Assembly: GCF_019059575.1 (NCBI RefSeq) | Contig: NW_024881507.1 | Span: 1,736,001 to 1,800,000 of the forward strand | DNA: 64,000 bases | Source of the DNA: Amphibalanus amphitrite | Taxonomy: Eukaryota > Arthropoda > Thecostraca > Balanomorpha > Balanidae | Reading direction: 5' to 3' | Shown here: positions 22,640-36,130 of the stretch, one piece after another | Position numbering within the stretch: position 1 is the first letter of the stretch | How the letters are laid out: every line of letters begins with the position of its first letter | The notes under the pieces: model-generated | Database searches by the model: none | What the model saw: only the letters and a program-made list of their open reading frames with translations | What the model was told of the DNA's origin: nothing | Position numbers and translations under genes: made by a program

Positions 22640-23664
22640 CGAGGCTCAGGCTAAGTGCTTTACAGTAGGCGCCGGGTGCAATCGGACCTTGCCCAAATTT
22701 CTTTCGAAAGCGTTGTTATTTGTGTCTGTATGCGAAAAATGACATTTGAGCCGGGTATCTCTCCCGTATCACACCGACGATTCTCCTGCTGACCGGTTGA
22801 CAGCTCTGAGATAATTCATTCAGCGGACAGACACAGGTCCGGCAGGGCAGGGGCCCCCACAGCACGGACCGGAAAGGTCACCGGTGGTCGTACTCCGGCC
22901 GATAGGTGCAATCAGAGATAGTTTATTATCTCTACAAGTCATCACACTAATCGAATAGGCCATTTGCACTAAACAGTCAGCCGCCCGTGGGGCGGACGGG
23001 CTAGGTACTCTCTGATATACTGAGAGGCGATGTGGACACATAGGCTCACCACGAAGTCCGAATCGTCGTTCCTCGTTCACCGTAAAACGGAACAACGTGC
23101 TGGTGGGATGAAATTTGGACAATGAACAGTGGATACATTACAAATCTGCATTAGTAAAGAGAAACGGCCATGAAACACATTTTGTAAGCACAGGAATGAT
23201 AAGATAATCTTCCTAGAACTCTCTCCAGTCAGTGGTAAGAGCCAATAAAAAGATGTGGGGTCGAAGAAAGCATGACGTGACCGACCGGCCGAATAGCTGA
23301 TTGCCAGTGCAACGCTCGGAGTTGCAAAAACTCACTGCGCCAATCGCGCGCTAGCGGGCTGGCAACAAACGTAACTCAAACCGCCAGTCGCCAATCGCAC
23401 AGCTTTGTAGTCTTTCCGAATGACATTTTTAATGAATGCATACCTATTATATGCTTCTGAAACAAGACCGCTTTCAGGCAGACCGATAAAGTGCAATTAT
23501 GTAGGTAGAGAACGGGTTAGCAAGACGGTCAGATTACAGATAAAAGCAGCGCCATCAGGACAGTGCGACTGCGAGAACCACACTACTGAAGGGGGGGGGG
23601 GTGAAACTTGAGCTGAAAAGTGCCTTGAACTGACTCCTGAGGACCCGCCAGGACACCTTTATTC
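22640..23664. other. No gene recognised
   Basis: Mixed-composition DNA with short frames only. A run of 10 G begins at about 23591. Confidence 0.5.
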
Positions 23665-24684
23665 TTAACCCTCGCCAGGCGAGGGCCTTTTCATAGCGCG
23701 GACGGCGAGGGGGGAGGGTATACGACGCCCACCCCCGGCGATTGGCTCATATGGCACTTACAAACGCCACATTTACAGGGTAGGTGGGCCCAGGGTAGGA
23801 GATCTCGCCTCTGTGCAAATTTGGTGACCCTAGATCAATATTAAGGTTTTTTTTTGGGGGGGGGTAAAAAATGTAAAAGTTAAGCTAAAACAGGTCAAAT
23901 GTTTTTCGCCTATAACGTTTGATCTGTTAAGCATAGCGCAAAAATAAAAACACCAATGAACTCAACACGTCAATGCGCATCGAATGGTATAATTTGTTAG
24001 CAGTTTACGTGAACTCTAAATTTTACTAAAATTAAGTGACATTCGACTCGGCTGATCATCATGAACAAAATGACACCATTTTTGAAGCTCTAGCCTCATT
24101 GTATGCCAAGTTATTAGCAGAAACGTAATTTGACCTCATTTGACCTCATTTGACCCGACCCTGGCAATTTTGCAGCAAGCAAACAGCGAATTCATCACGT
24201 ATTGATGTAAACTGAGGCATTACAAGACAAACACGTTGAAGTAAAGCACATTTTTACAATTTGAGTCATTCGGCGAAATTATATCAGAATTTGTCATGAC
24301 CTCTAGATGCCCTTAGGTCACCCGAATTTTAAAAACCGGAATGCAATCAGGTGAGATTAGCATATCCTGCCGGTTTGAATAGAATAGATGAACAACTTTA
24401 GATTTCATTAACAAAATAGTGTATTTTCAGTGCCATTTTGACCATGTACCGGCTTTGTGACCTTGTGACCTGAACTGAGGTCACTGGTGCTATCTGCCAC
24501 GGTTCTCACACTAATACCGCTCAACTATTCCAATTTTACCCTGACCTTGACCGGTTTTCGTAACCTTGTGACCTGACCAAATGACTGAGACCTGAAATTA
24601 TCAGGGAAGGTGCCAATAGGCTGCCCCAGAGGGTATGCCGGCAAATTGCGCCGCCGTTTTGACGCTATTAACGACAAACCTTAA
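23665..24684. mobile_element. TTAA-CCCTCGCC sequence, possible outer piggyBac-like element
   Basis: TTAA at 23665-23668 is followed by CCCTCGCCAGGCGAGGG, a small palindrome resembling the ends of the neighbouring TTAA element. A related palindrome (cctcgccgggcgagg) follows the right TTAA of that element at about 25655-25670. The interval is AT-rich and full of TGACCT/AGGTCA hexamers (24120-24600). It may be the left half of an older element into which the 24685 copy inserted, or simply the neighbouring relic. No coding capacity. Confidence 0.35.
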
Positions 24685-25630
24685 CCCTAGAACGCCTAGG
24701 GGGGGGGGGGGGGTTGTATCAACCCCCCCCCCTGAGGTTTTTTCAAAGTGCACGCTAAACGGCTTGTCGTAGCGGGCTGAAATTTTCAATACCCTCTGGG
24801 GCAACCTTTGCGCATCTTTTGCCGAAAAAAATTGATCGGGTCATGTCAGGTCACGGAGTTATGACGTCATAAGAGGTACAGCCTCCGGCCGGATTTTCAC
24901 AAACTGAGTGACAACGCCCGAGGTTTCCTGCCGGTGGTACGGACATCGGTTGATGGATCGTGATGAAACTTCCCATGCAAGTTGGGGCAAGTATTGGCTA
25001 TCATATGGTATAAGAAATTTGACCGGGTCAGGTCAGGTCACGGAGCTATGACGTCACAAGAGGAACAGCGTCCGGTACTATTTTTGAAAAGCGCCCGAAC
25101 CACTATTTTGCTAATTCTTGTCACCTCAATGGGAATATGCAGCAATATTAGCTTCTATAGGGAGCAAATGGACCTCTCAAATCCAAAAATACAATCAGAT
25201 TTCAAAAATTTAAATTTTGATTTTTCGAATTTCTGCCGCCGACTGTGACCTTGCCGACTTCCGGCGCTCCCAACGCGCCATTTTTAGAGCTAGGGAAACG
25301 AAATACATACCAAACGATAGAGAATTGATCAAGGAACACGATAGTGAAGGTTTCAAGTCGGTATCTCCCACCGTTTTGCCGCAATCGCCGCGGAAAGTTG
25401 AAAAAAGACTATTTTTCCGAAAATTTGACCTTTGACCGGTCAAAAGTAGGTCAAATGTTGACCTAGGACCAAAAAATATACCACCAATCGCGAGATCTCG
25501 TTGAGAGCAATCCGTTGGTTTTTTCCGCTAAGCTCTACGACCTTCCGTTTCGAAACGCCAGGGGGGGGGTCGTAACAACCCCCCCCCCCTGGTCGTTCGT
25601 GTTATGAGAAATGGCCTGGTCGTGCGAGGG
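24685..25630. mobile_element. Non-autonomous piggyBac-like element, copy 1
   Basis: A 946-bp element flanked by TTAA (24681-24684 and 25631-25634). It begins CCCTAGAACGCCTAGG and ends gaccacg-type sequence in inverted orientation (CGTGCGAGGG). The ends CCCT...AGGG with TTAA duplication match piggyBac. Each end also contains a G-run/C-run hairpin (24700-24732 and 25561-25590). Frames inside are short and not transposase-like. It is nearly identical to the copy at 40309. Confidence 0.8.
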
Positions 25631-25670
25631 TTAAGGGGGTGTATCAACCCCGCCCCCTCGCCGGGCGAGG

Positions 25671-26067
25671 CTTCAGTTCTGGCTCGACAGTCGACACTTC
25701 GAAAATCGAAACTGAAATGACACACCGGGCTGCATTTGTGTTTTCAAGACGGACACCACATTCTGAACCGCATTAATATTTCACACCACGCATGTCCAGG
25801 TGACTTTTATCACTTTGCCAACTTCTGCTGTGTCACATGGCAAATCAGATCAGAGGGTATATTGAGTAATTACCACTCACCAAGAGGGTATTGAGTAATT
25901 ACCACTCACCAATTAAAACACATCTCAATATCACATCTGATTAGCACAGCGCGCACGACACGGAGCTCATTGGGCCACGGACACGGGGAGCGTGTCTAGT
26001 ACCGACATCTAGTGGCCGCCCCACAGCCGTCTGGTGGTGACATCTTACAAGCTGAAGGGGAACCGTG
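25671..26067. other. No gene recognised
   Basis: Contains an imperfect duplication of agagggtat.gagtaattaccactcaccaa (about 25855-25912). Otherwise featureless. Confidence 0.5.
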
Positions 26068-26306
26068 GTACACTCGGGGGCAGATTGGCTCCCACTCGGG
26101 GGCAGATTGATGTTCCACCACTCCCTACCCATCGGGCTCCCATGGCTCCCGCACTGGCTGCTGTCAGTGGCAGGACTGGCAGCACTGGCATTGGCAGGCA
26201 GTGCTAAGCAGTGCTGAGGGCAGGCAACACTGGCAGCAGCCACTGCTGATCCATGAGAGCCCGATGGGTAGGGAGTGGTGGAACATCAATCTGCCCCCGA
26301 GTGTAC
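26068..26306. mobile_element. Foldback element with 46-bp perfect inverted arms
   Basis: 26094-26139 is the exact reverse complement of 26257-26302. The outermost part of the left arm (cactcgggggcagattgg) is tandemly duplicated. Outside the arms, TA is present on both sides of CACTCGGGGG, compatible with a Tc1/mariner-type target. The interior holds GCACTGGCA-type short repeats. No coding capacity. Confidence 0.7.
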
Positions 26307-26374
26307 TTCGGTAAACGGGCCGATCCGGTCATCGTCGCTTACAATTTATGACCTACCTAAGCTTGCTGAGGCAT

Positions 26375-27314
26375 CGGGGAAGCGGGGGTAACACCGCCCC
26401 CTAAGCTTTTCGCCAAAATGAGAGAATATGTGTGAAGTCTCTTGGTAGTTATTGTTTTGGTTACAATATTTAAACATTTTCTCACGTGTTTTAGGTACTT
26501 ATTTTGCATGCTCCTAAAAGGTTTTCATGTATCACGACTTTTAAAAATACCTTGCATATTTGCTGCCTACAAATTGTGTGGGTAACCTCGCCACCGGTGT
26601 TGATGTTAACCCAACCCATTCCTACGAAAGCTTTTAATTGTTCAGAGATCGTGTGCGATGAGTTTCCTGTCGGTAAGTGGTAATTTTCGCAAATAATCGG
26701 TAATGGACACCTAAATAGGTATAGGTTCATCAGCTGTTTGCCAGTTTTATACAGCTGGCAAGTGCTTGGTCGGGATGCATGAAAAATATAAAGTAAAAAA
26801 TCAAATAAGCTGCTTATTCCCGACTTAGGAACATCTACGAACATAAATACAGCGTGTCTTTGGAGTTTCATCACTTATCACGCTACAAACAGGAAACACC
26901 GCAACCTCAATTGGGGTAACACCGCCACGGGGTGGCGGTGTTCCCCAATAAGTGATCACAAGCAAAAATCGCCAGCGGTAAGAATGTACTACACGGTTCA
27001 AGCAAACTTATCTTACTGGACAAAGCCGATCAGTTATTTTTCGATGTAGGTAATCAAGTAAATCAAAATGAGTCTCTACTTAAAGACATTCAAAAGTGTT
27101 CCCAACTCATCGAATTTTTATAAGAGAATGTGCATTTTTCTTTAAATGCCCACATTGAGCTTCGATTACACTGAAACACCGGAACACAAATCAGAAGACG
27201 CTTACCTTCGTGCGGTCAATAGGAAATAACGGATTTTTACACTTCACATTTCATACTTTCGCCGCCAGATGGGGTGGCGGTGTTTCCCACAGTGGCGGTG
27301 TTACCCCCGCTTCC
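26375..27314. mobile_element. 940-bp element with GGGGAAGCGGGGGTAACACC inverted ends
   Basis: The left end 26375-26397 and right end 27292-27314 are inverted copies of a 23-bp repeat beginning GGGGAAGCGGGGGTAACACC. The core GGGGTAACACCGCC recurs inside as a hairpin at about 26914-26944 and near 27268-27285. A 127-residue minus-strand frame (26491-26874) starts with ATG but matches no family I know. No clear target duplication was found, so the superfamily is unassigned. Confidence 0.6.
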
Positions 27315-27444
27315 CCTCCAGTTTTCTGGCTAAGTATTAATCATTTAGGATCGCGGCTCCCAATTAAAACGGCAGATCGTTTAAGTCATTCTGAGCCAAA
27401 ATATTCAGGTAGATGTGCAACGATTCATCTTACGTTTCGTTTAA

Positions 27445-27910
27445 AGGGACCCTCCCACCTTCAAAAAAGTTAATGAATTGGCATGAAAGTGATGTCGCTA
27501 GGTTCAGAAAGAGCGAAAACGAATATCTACCAAATTTTATCGAAAAATATTCACCGGTTTTCAAAATATTAGACTTTTACTTTTGTTTACATTTTGGGAT
27601 CTCCGCTGTTCCTAGCGACTTTATTTGAAGGTGCGGCATTTGTTGCGCGCAAAGCAGCATATACCACCGCGTGCTACCAAACGTTTTAGTAAAAGATTTA
27701 AAAATCGTTAGATCTCCGCTGACGTCACACATTCAGAGGGGTATTCAAAAGCATTAGCCCCTCTGAATCAAAACGCTGCGATTTTGAAATTCAATATTTC
27801 CGATTTAAGGCATTTCTCGATGTTGTGAGTGCCGAAACCGGTAATTGTGAGCCAGGGATCCCATTTTGGCTATCTCAACTCAAATCTAATGTTAAGGTGG
27901 GAGGATCCCT
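27445..27910. mobile_element. TTAA-flanked MITE, copy 2 (AGGGAC family)
   Basis: A 466-bp element between TTAA at 27441-27444 and 27911-27914. Ends are AGGGACCCTCCCACCTT and aaggtgggaggatccct. It shares ends and ggctatctcaactcaaa near the right end with the copy at 11192 but is diverged internally. Confidence 0.75.
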
Positions 27911-27914
27911 TTAA

Positions 27915-30173
<2,259 letters not shown>

Positions 30174-30325
30174 GCACTAAGGCCCTAGTGACACTTGATT
30201 TCAAGTGTCACTAGGCGATTTCGGTTTGCGCTGAGCCACTAGCCGATTGGTGTAGAATGCCGCTTAGTGTCACTAACATCAAGTGTCACTTGGCCGCCTA
30301 GTCTTACTAGCTTCCTAGTGCGCCA
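30174..30325. repeat. Inverted-repeat cluster built on TAGTGACACTTG
   Basis: 30184-30198 and 30201-30215 are perfect 15-bp inverted arms separated by TT. Further copies of the same motif in both orientations (agtgtcacta, caagtgtcact, gtgcactaagg / cctagtgcgcc) extend to 30325. Probably a small foldback MITE. Confidence 0.6.
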
Positions 30326-31399
30326 TCTCGAATCGGCCCCTGAAAAGTGGTTTAAGAGCTGGTAAAGCAAAAATATACTTTAAAATAGATCAACCTTAAA
30401 CAATGCACCGTCAACATTTTGGCAATTTGCTGCCCCTGCTTGCTCTGTTTAACCCTCGCTAAACCTACCGGTTTTCTTCATACCAAGGGTAATATATGTG
30501 GGTTGGTGGAAACCCCTCGCCGTTTCGACCCTAAATGAGCTAAAGCCGGCAAGAAAAAAGAGCCTGTGCACTGTTACGAGATGCAGAGACTGGTATCCAT
30601 TTAAAAGACTCAGGTCACACTCACACAGCGAACCCTGAGGCACTGGCGGTCGCAGCCGCTAGCAAAAGGGGGGGGGGGCAAACTCACACTCGCGGGACAT
30701 AACATTTATCCGTCACCGGAGGGTGATCGGCTCATTTTTTACGCCCGCGAGGCGCCGCGCAGTTGGCCATACTTATGCTTCATTCATTCGTTCTTGCGTG
30801 GAATCTTTAAGCTCAATTTAAGGCAAAATCACCAGTACCTACCATTTCTCGTCCCACGGTGTTTCCACCGGTCGGGCCACTGCACCATGGCGACGGATCG
30901 GTGTAGCATATACTGGAAGGTCGGGCACGCGGATTCATGACGTTACCTTACCAGTATAAAACAATTCGGAAAAGTACAGATACCTACCTCTTGCTTTGAA
31001 CAAGCATGTGAAACCCAGAGAGCATTTTCAGACTATGACATTTACCCATATACGAGTAGTTGTGTGGCCGCGGCGGGAGAGAGAAGCTAGGTACACGGGC
31101 CGGTACACCGACCTCTGGTGACCAAAGGTTCCTGGCTTTCAAAATTGGCATCTGAGGGCCGCGCGCGACTCCTGTGGGCTTCGCAACGGCTCTATTGGGG
31201 CTCACTCAAATGCCTAGTCCTCATGCTAAGAAGACTGGCCCTGAGCCCTGAGGACTTCATCAGTCTCTGCCAGCCCCAGGACCCACAACGGCTCATGGGG
31301 TCCTGACGTCGAAATATGAGGGAATCTACGCGGGACCATCAGGACGTAAAGTGATCTCGATCAGGGCCAACGTAAGGCTGTGCAGGAGTCTGCGTAAGC
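30326..31399. other. No gene recognised; one TTAACCCTCGC end
   Basis: TTAACCCTCGCTAAACC at about 30449 resembles the termini of the TTAA elements at 23665 and 24685, but no matching second end was found. A 10-G run lies at about 30668. No coding signal. Confidence 0.4.
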
Positions 31400-31990
31400 C
31401 CTCTGAGCTTCAGAAGCCCATGCATATGTATGTTTTCACTTAGAGGCCAGTTTAAGGCCCTCAGAGACCAGTACAGGGCCTGCAAACTGCAAAGGCCAGT
31501 ATTTTGAGACCATCAGATACCGAGTTGGGCTCTCAGAGGCTAATGTGGGTCCTTACTCATTACAGGCCAACATGGGGCCCTCAGAGGTCAGCGTGGGGCT
31601 CTAAAAGACCGGCATGAGCCGTCGTTGGACCCCAGAGGCTAGCAGAGGGCCCTCAAAGGCCAAGATGGGCCTTCCTCAGAGGCCAATGCAGGCCCTTAGA
31701 GGCCGGCATCAGGTCTTTAGCAGCCGGTGCGGGGCCTCATTGGCACCTAAAGGTTCGTCTTGGGACGCCAGAGACAGAAATAAGGCCACCAGAGACCGGT
31801 GTGAGACGCTCAGACGCCGGTTGGGGCCCCTGAGGACGGTTAGGGGCCATCATAGGCCAGATGTGGGGCTTCAGAGGTCGATGTGGGCTCTAAGCGGCCA
31901 ACATGGGCGCTTGACCGCCACTGAAGTTCCCTCAGAGGTCACTCAAAGACCGGTGTGGGAGCTATATTGATAGCTGGGAGTGTTTTTTTA
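31400..31990. repeat. Degenerate minisatellite, ggccctcagaggcca units
   Basis: Many diverged units of roughly 30-40 bases of the form ggccctcagaggcca...tgggg follow one another. The plus-strand frame at 31614-31970 is a by-product of the repeat. Confidence 0.7.
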
Positions 31991-32690
31991 GGCCTCGTGA
32001 CGATCGAATAAGGGCCAGGGCCTCATACACCTATGGGGGCCCATCGGTTGTTTGAGGGGGGCAAATGATATGATAGCCCCCTTTATTGGCCTTTGGGGGG
32101 GCATGGCCCTGATGTCCCCCCCCCCGCGACCGCCACTGTGTACACATTACACACAGGCCTCTGAGATTGCATACCTACTAGCTCATGCAAACTCTATGCA
32201 GGCCCCGGAGGTCCCACGCTAATCCTTAAGAAACCAAGCCAGCATACGGCGTCACCACCGGGCTTCTGAGGTGAACAGCATCAACCCATGAGGTCTTACT
32301 TTAGCATGTCGAAGAGCCATGCTCATTTGGCAGGGCCCACCCGGCACTGCCGAAGAGGGTCTCATGCCAGCCATTGCTGGGCCTACGAGAGCCTCAAGTA
32401 AACCCATGCTGATATTCCATATAAGATCCAGCCATGCTCGTGAATCGGTGTCAGCGACGCTGACCGCCAAATTGACAGAATGCGAAACTGAGCCCACTCC
32501 ATGAGTGAAATTTACGTCCTTTGATGGCGCAAGAAAGAAAATGAAACATACAAAAAGCTTTCTAGGACTTTTGTTCGATCTGAAAGGTGGGGCCAAAAGA
32601 TAGTATGGCCCCACCTTTCAGCACCAAAGGGGGGAGGGGGGCCATGGCCCCCGTGGCCCCCCCCCCCTGGGACCGCCAGTGCCCTGAGGT
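31991..32690. repeat. G-run/C-run repeats (gcatggccc...ccgccactg) and unique DNA
   Basis: Two related blocks, 32091-32140 and 32625-32685, consist of ggggg(g)catggccc, a short spacer, a run of 10-13 C and gaccgcca(c/g)tg. A third related block lies at about 57965-58000. Between them no gene is recognised. Confidence 0.5.
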
Positions 32691-34160
32691 CAGGTCAAGT
32701 GTATCAAGATAGGTAACACATTTGGTTTTTGGGGTATAACTTCGTCAAAAAAGTACCAATAATGCGACTCTGGCGCATCGTGCTCGTCAGCTCACGCGCG
32801 TTGAATTATATGCTGTTTGTTTAGGCTAGGTCAACCTCAGGGAGTTGGTCCCGGGTCCAGGTCAGGTCAAAGTCACTCAAGTCATGAAGTTTGTCGAAAG
32901 GACTCATGTTGCTTATCATTTGATTCGATAGGTCTTTTTAAATTTATCTATCAATTGGTTCATTCATTCATTCATTCATTCATTCATTCATTCATTCATA
33001 CATACATACATTCATTCAACAATGCCATTCTTCTGATGTTAACCGAACGCAAATTACAATCATCCTACCCGTAGAAAGAAACTATTATTCTGCTACTGGC
33101 CTGCCCTCTGGAGACCAGAAGGCAGGTTTGTGGCAAGACTCACTATCGCTCGCTAGATGGCAGGAGTAACCCAATGGCGCGCTGAAGGTGGGCTCGGCTC
33201 CGACGTGTACTCGCACTCACATAACAGATTACAGTTTACCTATACGAGAAGATGTCTCACCGACAGAAGAGACCAGACCTCTTTGATCATAATTTTGGAT
33301 GATAGCCCATTCCCGCAGATCGTGGTGCGGGTGTTGGTCGCCTGGGCTGACCGGTGACAAGATCAGCTCCTGCCCCCTTCGAACCGTTTCGGCACTTGCA
33401 TTTTTTCCCGGATGGTATGACCTACTGGGGCCTGAAGGACCTAAGGAGGCATTTCATCTGAGGCTGTTCTCCCCAGAACATCCAAAATTTTGATAAAAGT
33501 TATCTAGCCAATGGTTTGGGAGCGGTCTCGGCCAATTAAATTAAACTGGCAACGGGCCGGGTGTTTCTGCGGTTTTTCGCAGATTTAATATTTATCAAAC
33601 ACGTCGTGCATCTTTTCCGCAAATGTTGAGAAAATTTTAGACCCAGGTCGCACAAGGTCAGGTCATCAGGTCACGTCCCGGTCCAGTGACCTATAGCCTC
33701 AACAAAATTTAGAATGATAGTCATAGCTACACCGACTGAACGATCGCCTTGAAACTTCTATCTATTGATAAGAGTAGCAGTATAGGTATCTACATGTATA
33801 TCTCGGAATTTTGATATCGGTTACCAAGGTCAGATCAATTTTGCGCCCTCTCCATTTTAAAGCCAATGGGAGGCACTTTGAAGGCGTCTCTTCTGATTGA
33901 ACGCCACTCTAGACACTTTCAAACATCGGGGTACATGTAAAATTGACATACTGAATAGGAAAGGTGCACCTGGGACCCTTCCTTACGTCCACGAGGTCAT
34001 CTCAGGTCATGAAAGACCCCCAACAGTCTTTTGGCAATAACTTTTGATAGAAACATGCTAGAGTGATGAAAACACCTCGGATGTTTTCAGGTCGGCGATA
34101 CGGATCGGCTGTTACGTAACATGAGCTTTCCCTGTCAGGTCATGACCTTGACCTTAAGTC
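32691..34160. repeat. AGGTCA-rich repetitive DNA with an (ATTC)n tract
   Basis: A simple (ATTC)n/(ATAC)n tract occupies about 32957-33016. Around it AGGTCA/TGACCT hexamers are strongly over-represented, for example near 32692, 32860, 33652-33700, 33990-34010 and 34135-34160. The texture resembles 24120-24600 and the interiors of the two piggyBac-like copies. No coding signal. Confidence 0.5.
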
Positions 34161-36130
34161 GAATTCTGAATATGACCTTTCAAAATCAAGTTATAGTTCA
34201 TTCGACGCGCCTCGACGACAAGAACACGATGCTGGCAAAATAAATGTCGCGCCTTTCTCGAGTCAAAAGTCATTACGTGCACGCACACACAAAATGTCGG
34301 CCCTACCTCTGTTGCAAGCTTTATTCGCTGCCGGAATGTGCAGAAATGCCATAGGTAACTGTTCGCGCGGTTGTTATCCGAGTTTTTAGCTGTTGTTGGC
34401 CGAGTTGCTCTACCTACATCGTTCCACTCGATGGATCGCAGATCCAACTCGTCGGGGCAATATTTCAGTATCTGCACAACTTCAGTTCGTTTCGCAGTTG
34501 AAACGAACTGAAGTTCGTTTTCAACTGCGAAGAATGCCTTGTAGCTATTTGACGTTCCGCCTAAATCACGATACCTGGCAGTCATAATCGAACACATGCC
34601 TTAGACGATGGGATATGGAGATAAATCAAACATCGTGCTCGGTCCGTGGAGTCACAGCTTCTTTTTGCGACGTCCCAAATGAGTATAGACTACGTGACGG
34701 CCCCCGAGAACCGTACACAACACAGGCCGGCACAGAGAAGGGAATGTCGACATTTACAGCGGCGGATAGGACACGTTCCGGCACGAGCGCTGACATATGG
34801 GCGCCAATAGAGGAAGTTATGCAGTATGCACCCCTTCAAAGATCAAAGATAGGAACAATGCCCTGCGATAAGTTAGTAGGAAAGAAGCAAATATAAATGC
34901 AAGCCAGTAATCTTCAAAGTCGAGTAGAGGAAATTTCATTCATCGATGTTCCAATGTGGTTTAAATGTAAATGGGCGAATGATATGATAATTCTAGAATC
35001 TAAGTGTCGCAGGAAATATTGGAGCCTATTCCGAGATGGGAATATCGAATCCAAAAAGTTTCTTTTCCTCTTTTAATTTAGTTCGTCGAACGTTGAAACG
35101 AACATTGTCGCGCATTACAACTGAGGTGAAGACCACATAAATAGGGCAAAATAACGTGAGACATTTTTCAAAAGTTCGTCAACGTGCAGACAAAGCTCAG
35201 GCTCTGAACGCGCAAACGATAACCATTGGTCGGCTATTCAGGCCCCAGCATTGGATAATCGCAACCTACTGAAGAGGATAATCGCAACCAACCCAATCCG
35301 CCGACTACCGCAACGACCACAACGTTGCTGCTACTGGACACACACAAAGTCGGAATTGGGCAAAGTGTTGCTTAATTTTGAGCATGAATATTCCATTGGC
35401 ACATTTCAGGCCGTTGAAAAATCCTGGAATATTGCGGCACTTTATCTGATCCTTACCAATCAACAATACCTATCATCCAGCGTGAACCTGTCAATAACCT
35501 TCAGTTAAACGCTATTCCCTCACCCGAGTACACGCATCAGCTCAATTTGGTGTTCAGCATTGAAAGTCACCGTCCTTTGGAAACCATTACGATCTCATGA
35601 GCACAGGCACCTGCGCCGGGGCGAGTTGTCTTGACTTTCTGCGCGACTGGTTTTTACCTGTCGCTTGGAGCCTACCCAGGGATTAATAAGAGTTTGGCAA
35701 TGCGATATGCTAACCACGACACAAAAGTGATCAGATCAAGTAGCACATAAATGGATTTTGCGGTTCATTCATTTGTATTGGGATTGCGGTTTAAATACTT
35801 TGCATTAGTAATCAATCATTGATTACGGAGGATGTTCTTTATTTTTGTAACGCTTTTGAAACCATATGATTCAGGCTATGGCAGAACGTTTGATATAACC
35901 ATATGCGTTATGCTTTTTGACATACAACTATATACTCAAGGTGCTTGTGACGGGCGGCTCAACAAAATGCTATGGGGTGTTTCAAAGGACATGCGTGGGA
36001 GTTGAGTTCGTTGCTCTCAAGGCCCTGGGCCGTCATGATAAGATGCTAATCCCTGGTTCTTGTCAAGATACCGGGGGGGGGGGCACGTGCCCCCCCCCCG
36101 GTGCACGCGTTCTCTCAGTGACCTTATCCA
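34161..36130. other. No gene recognised; compound hairpin at 34478-34531
   Basis: Apart from the inverted repeats at 34478-34531 and a G-run/C-run block at about 36071-36098, I see only AT-rich DNA with short frames. Confidence 0.5.
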
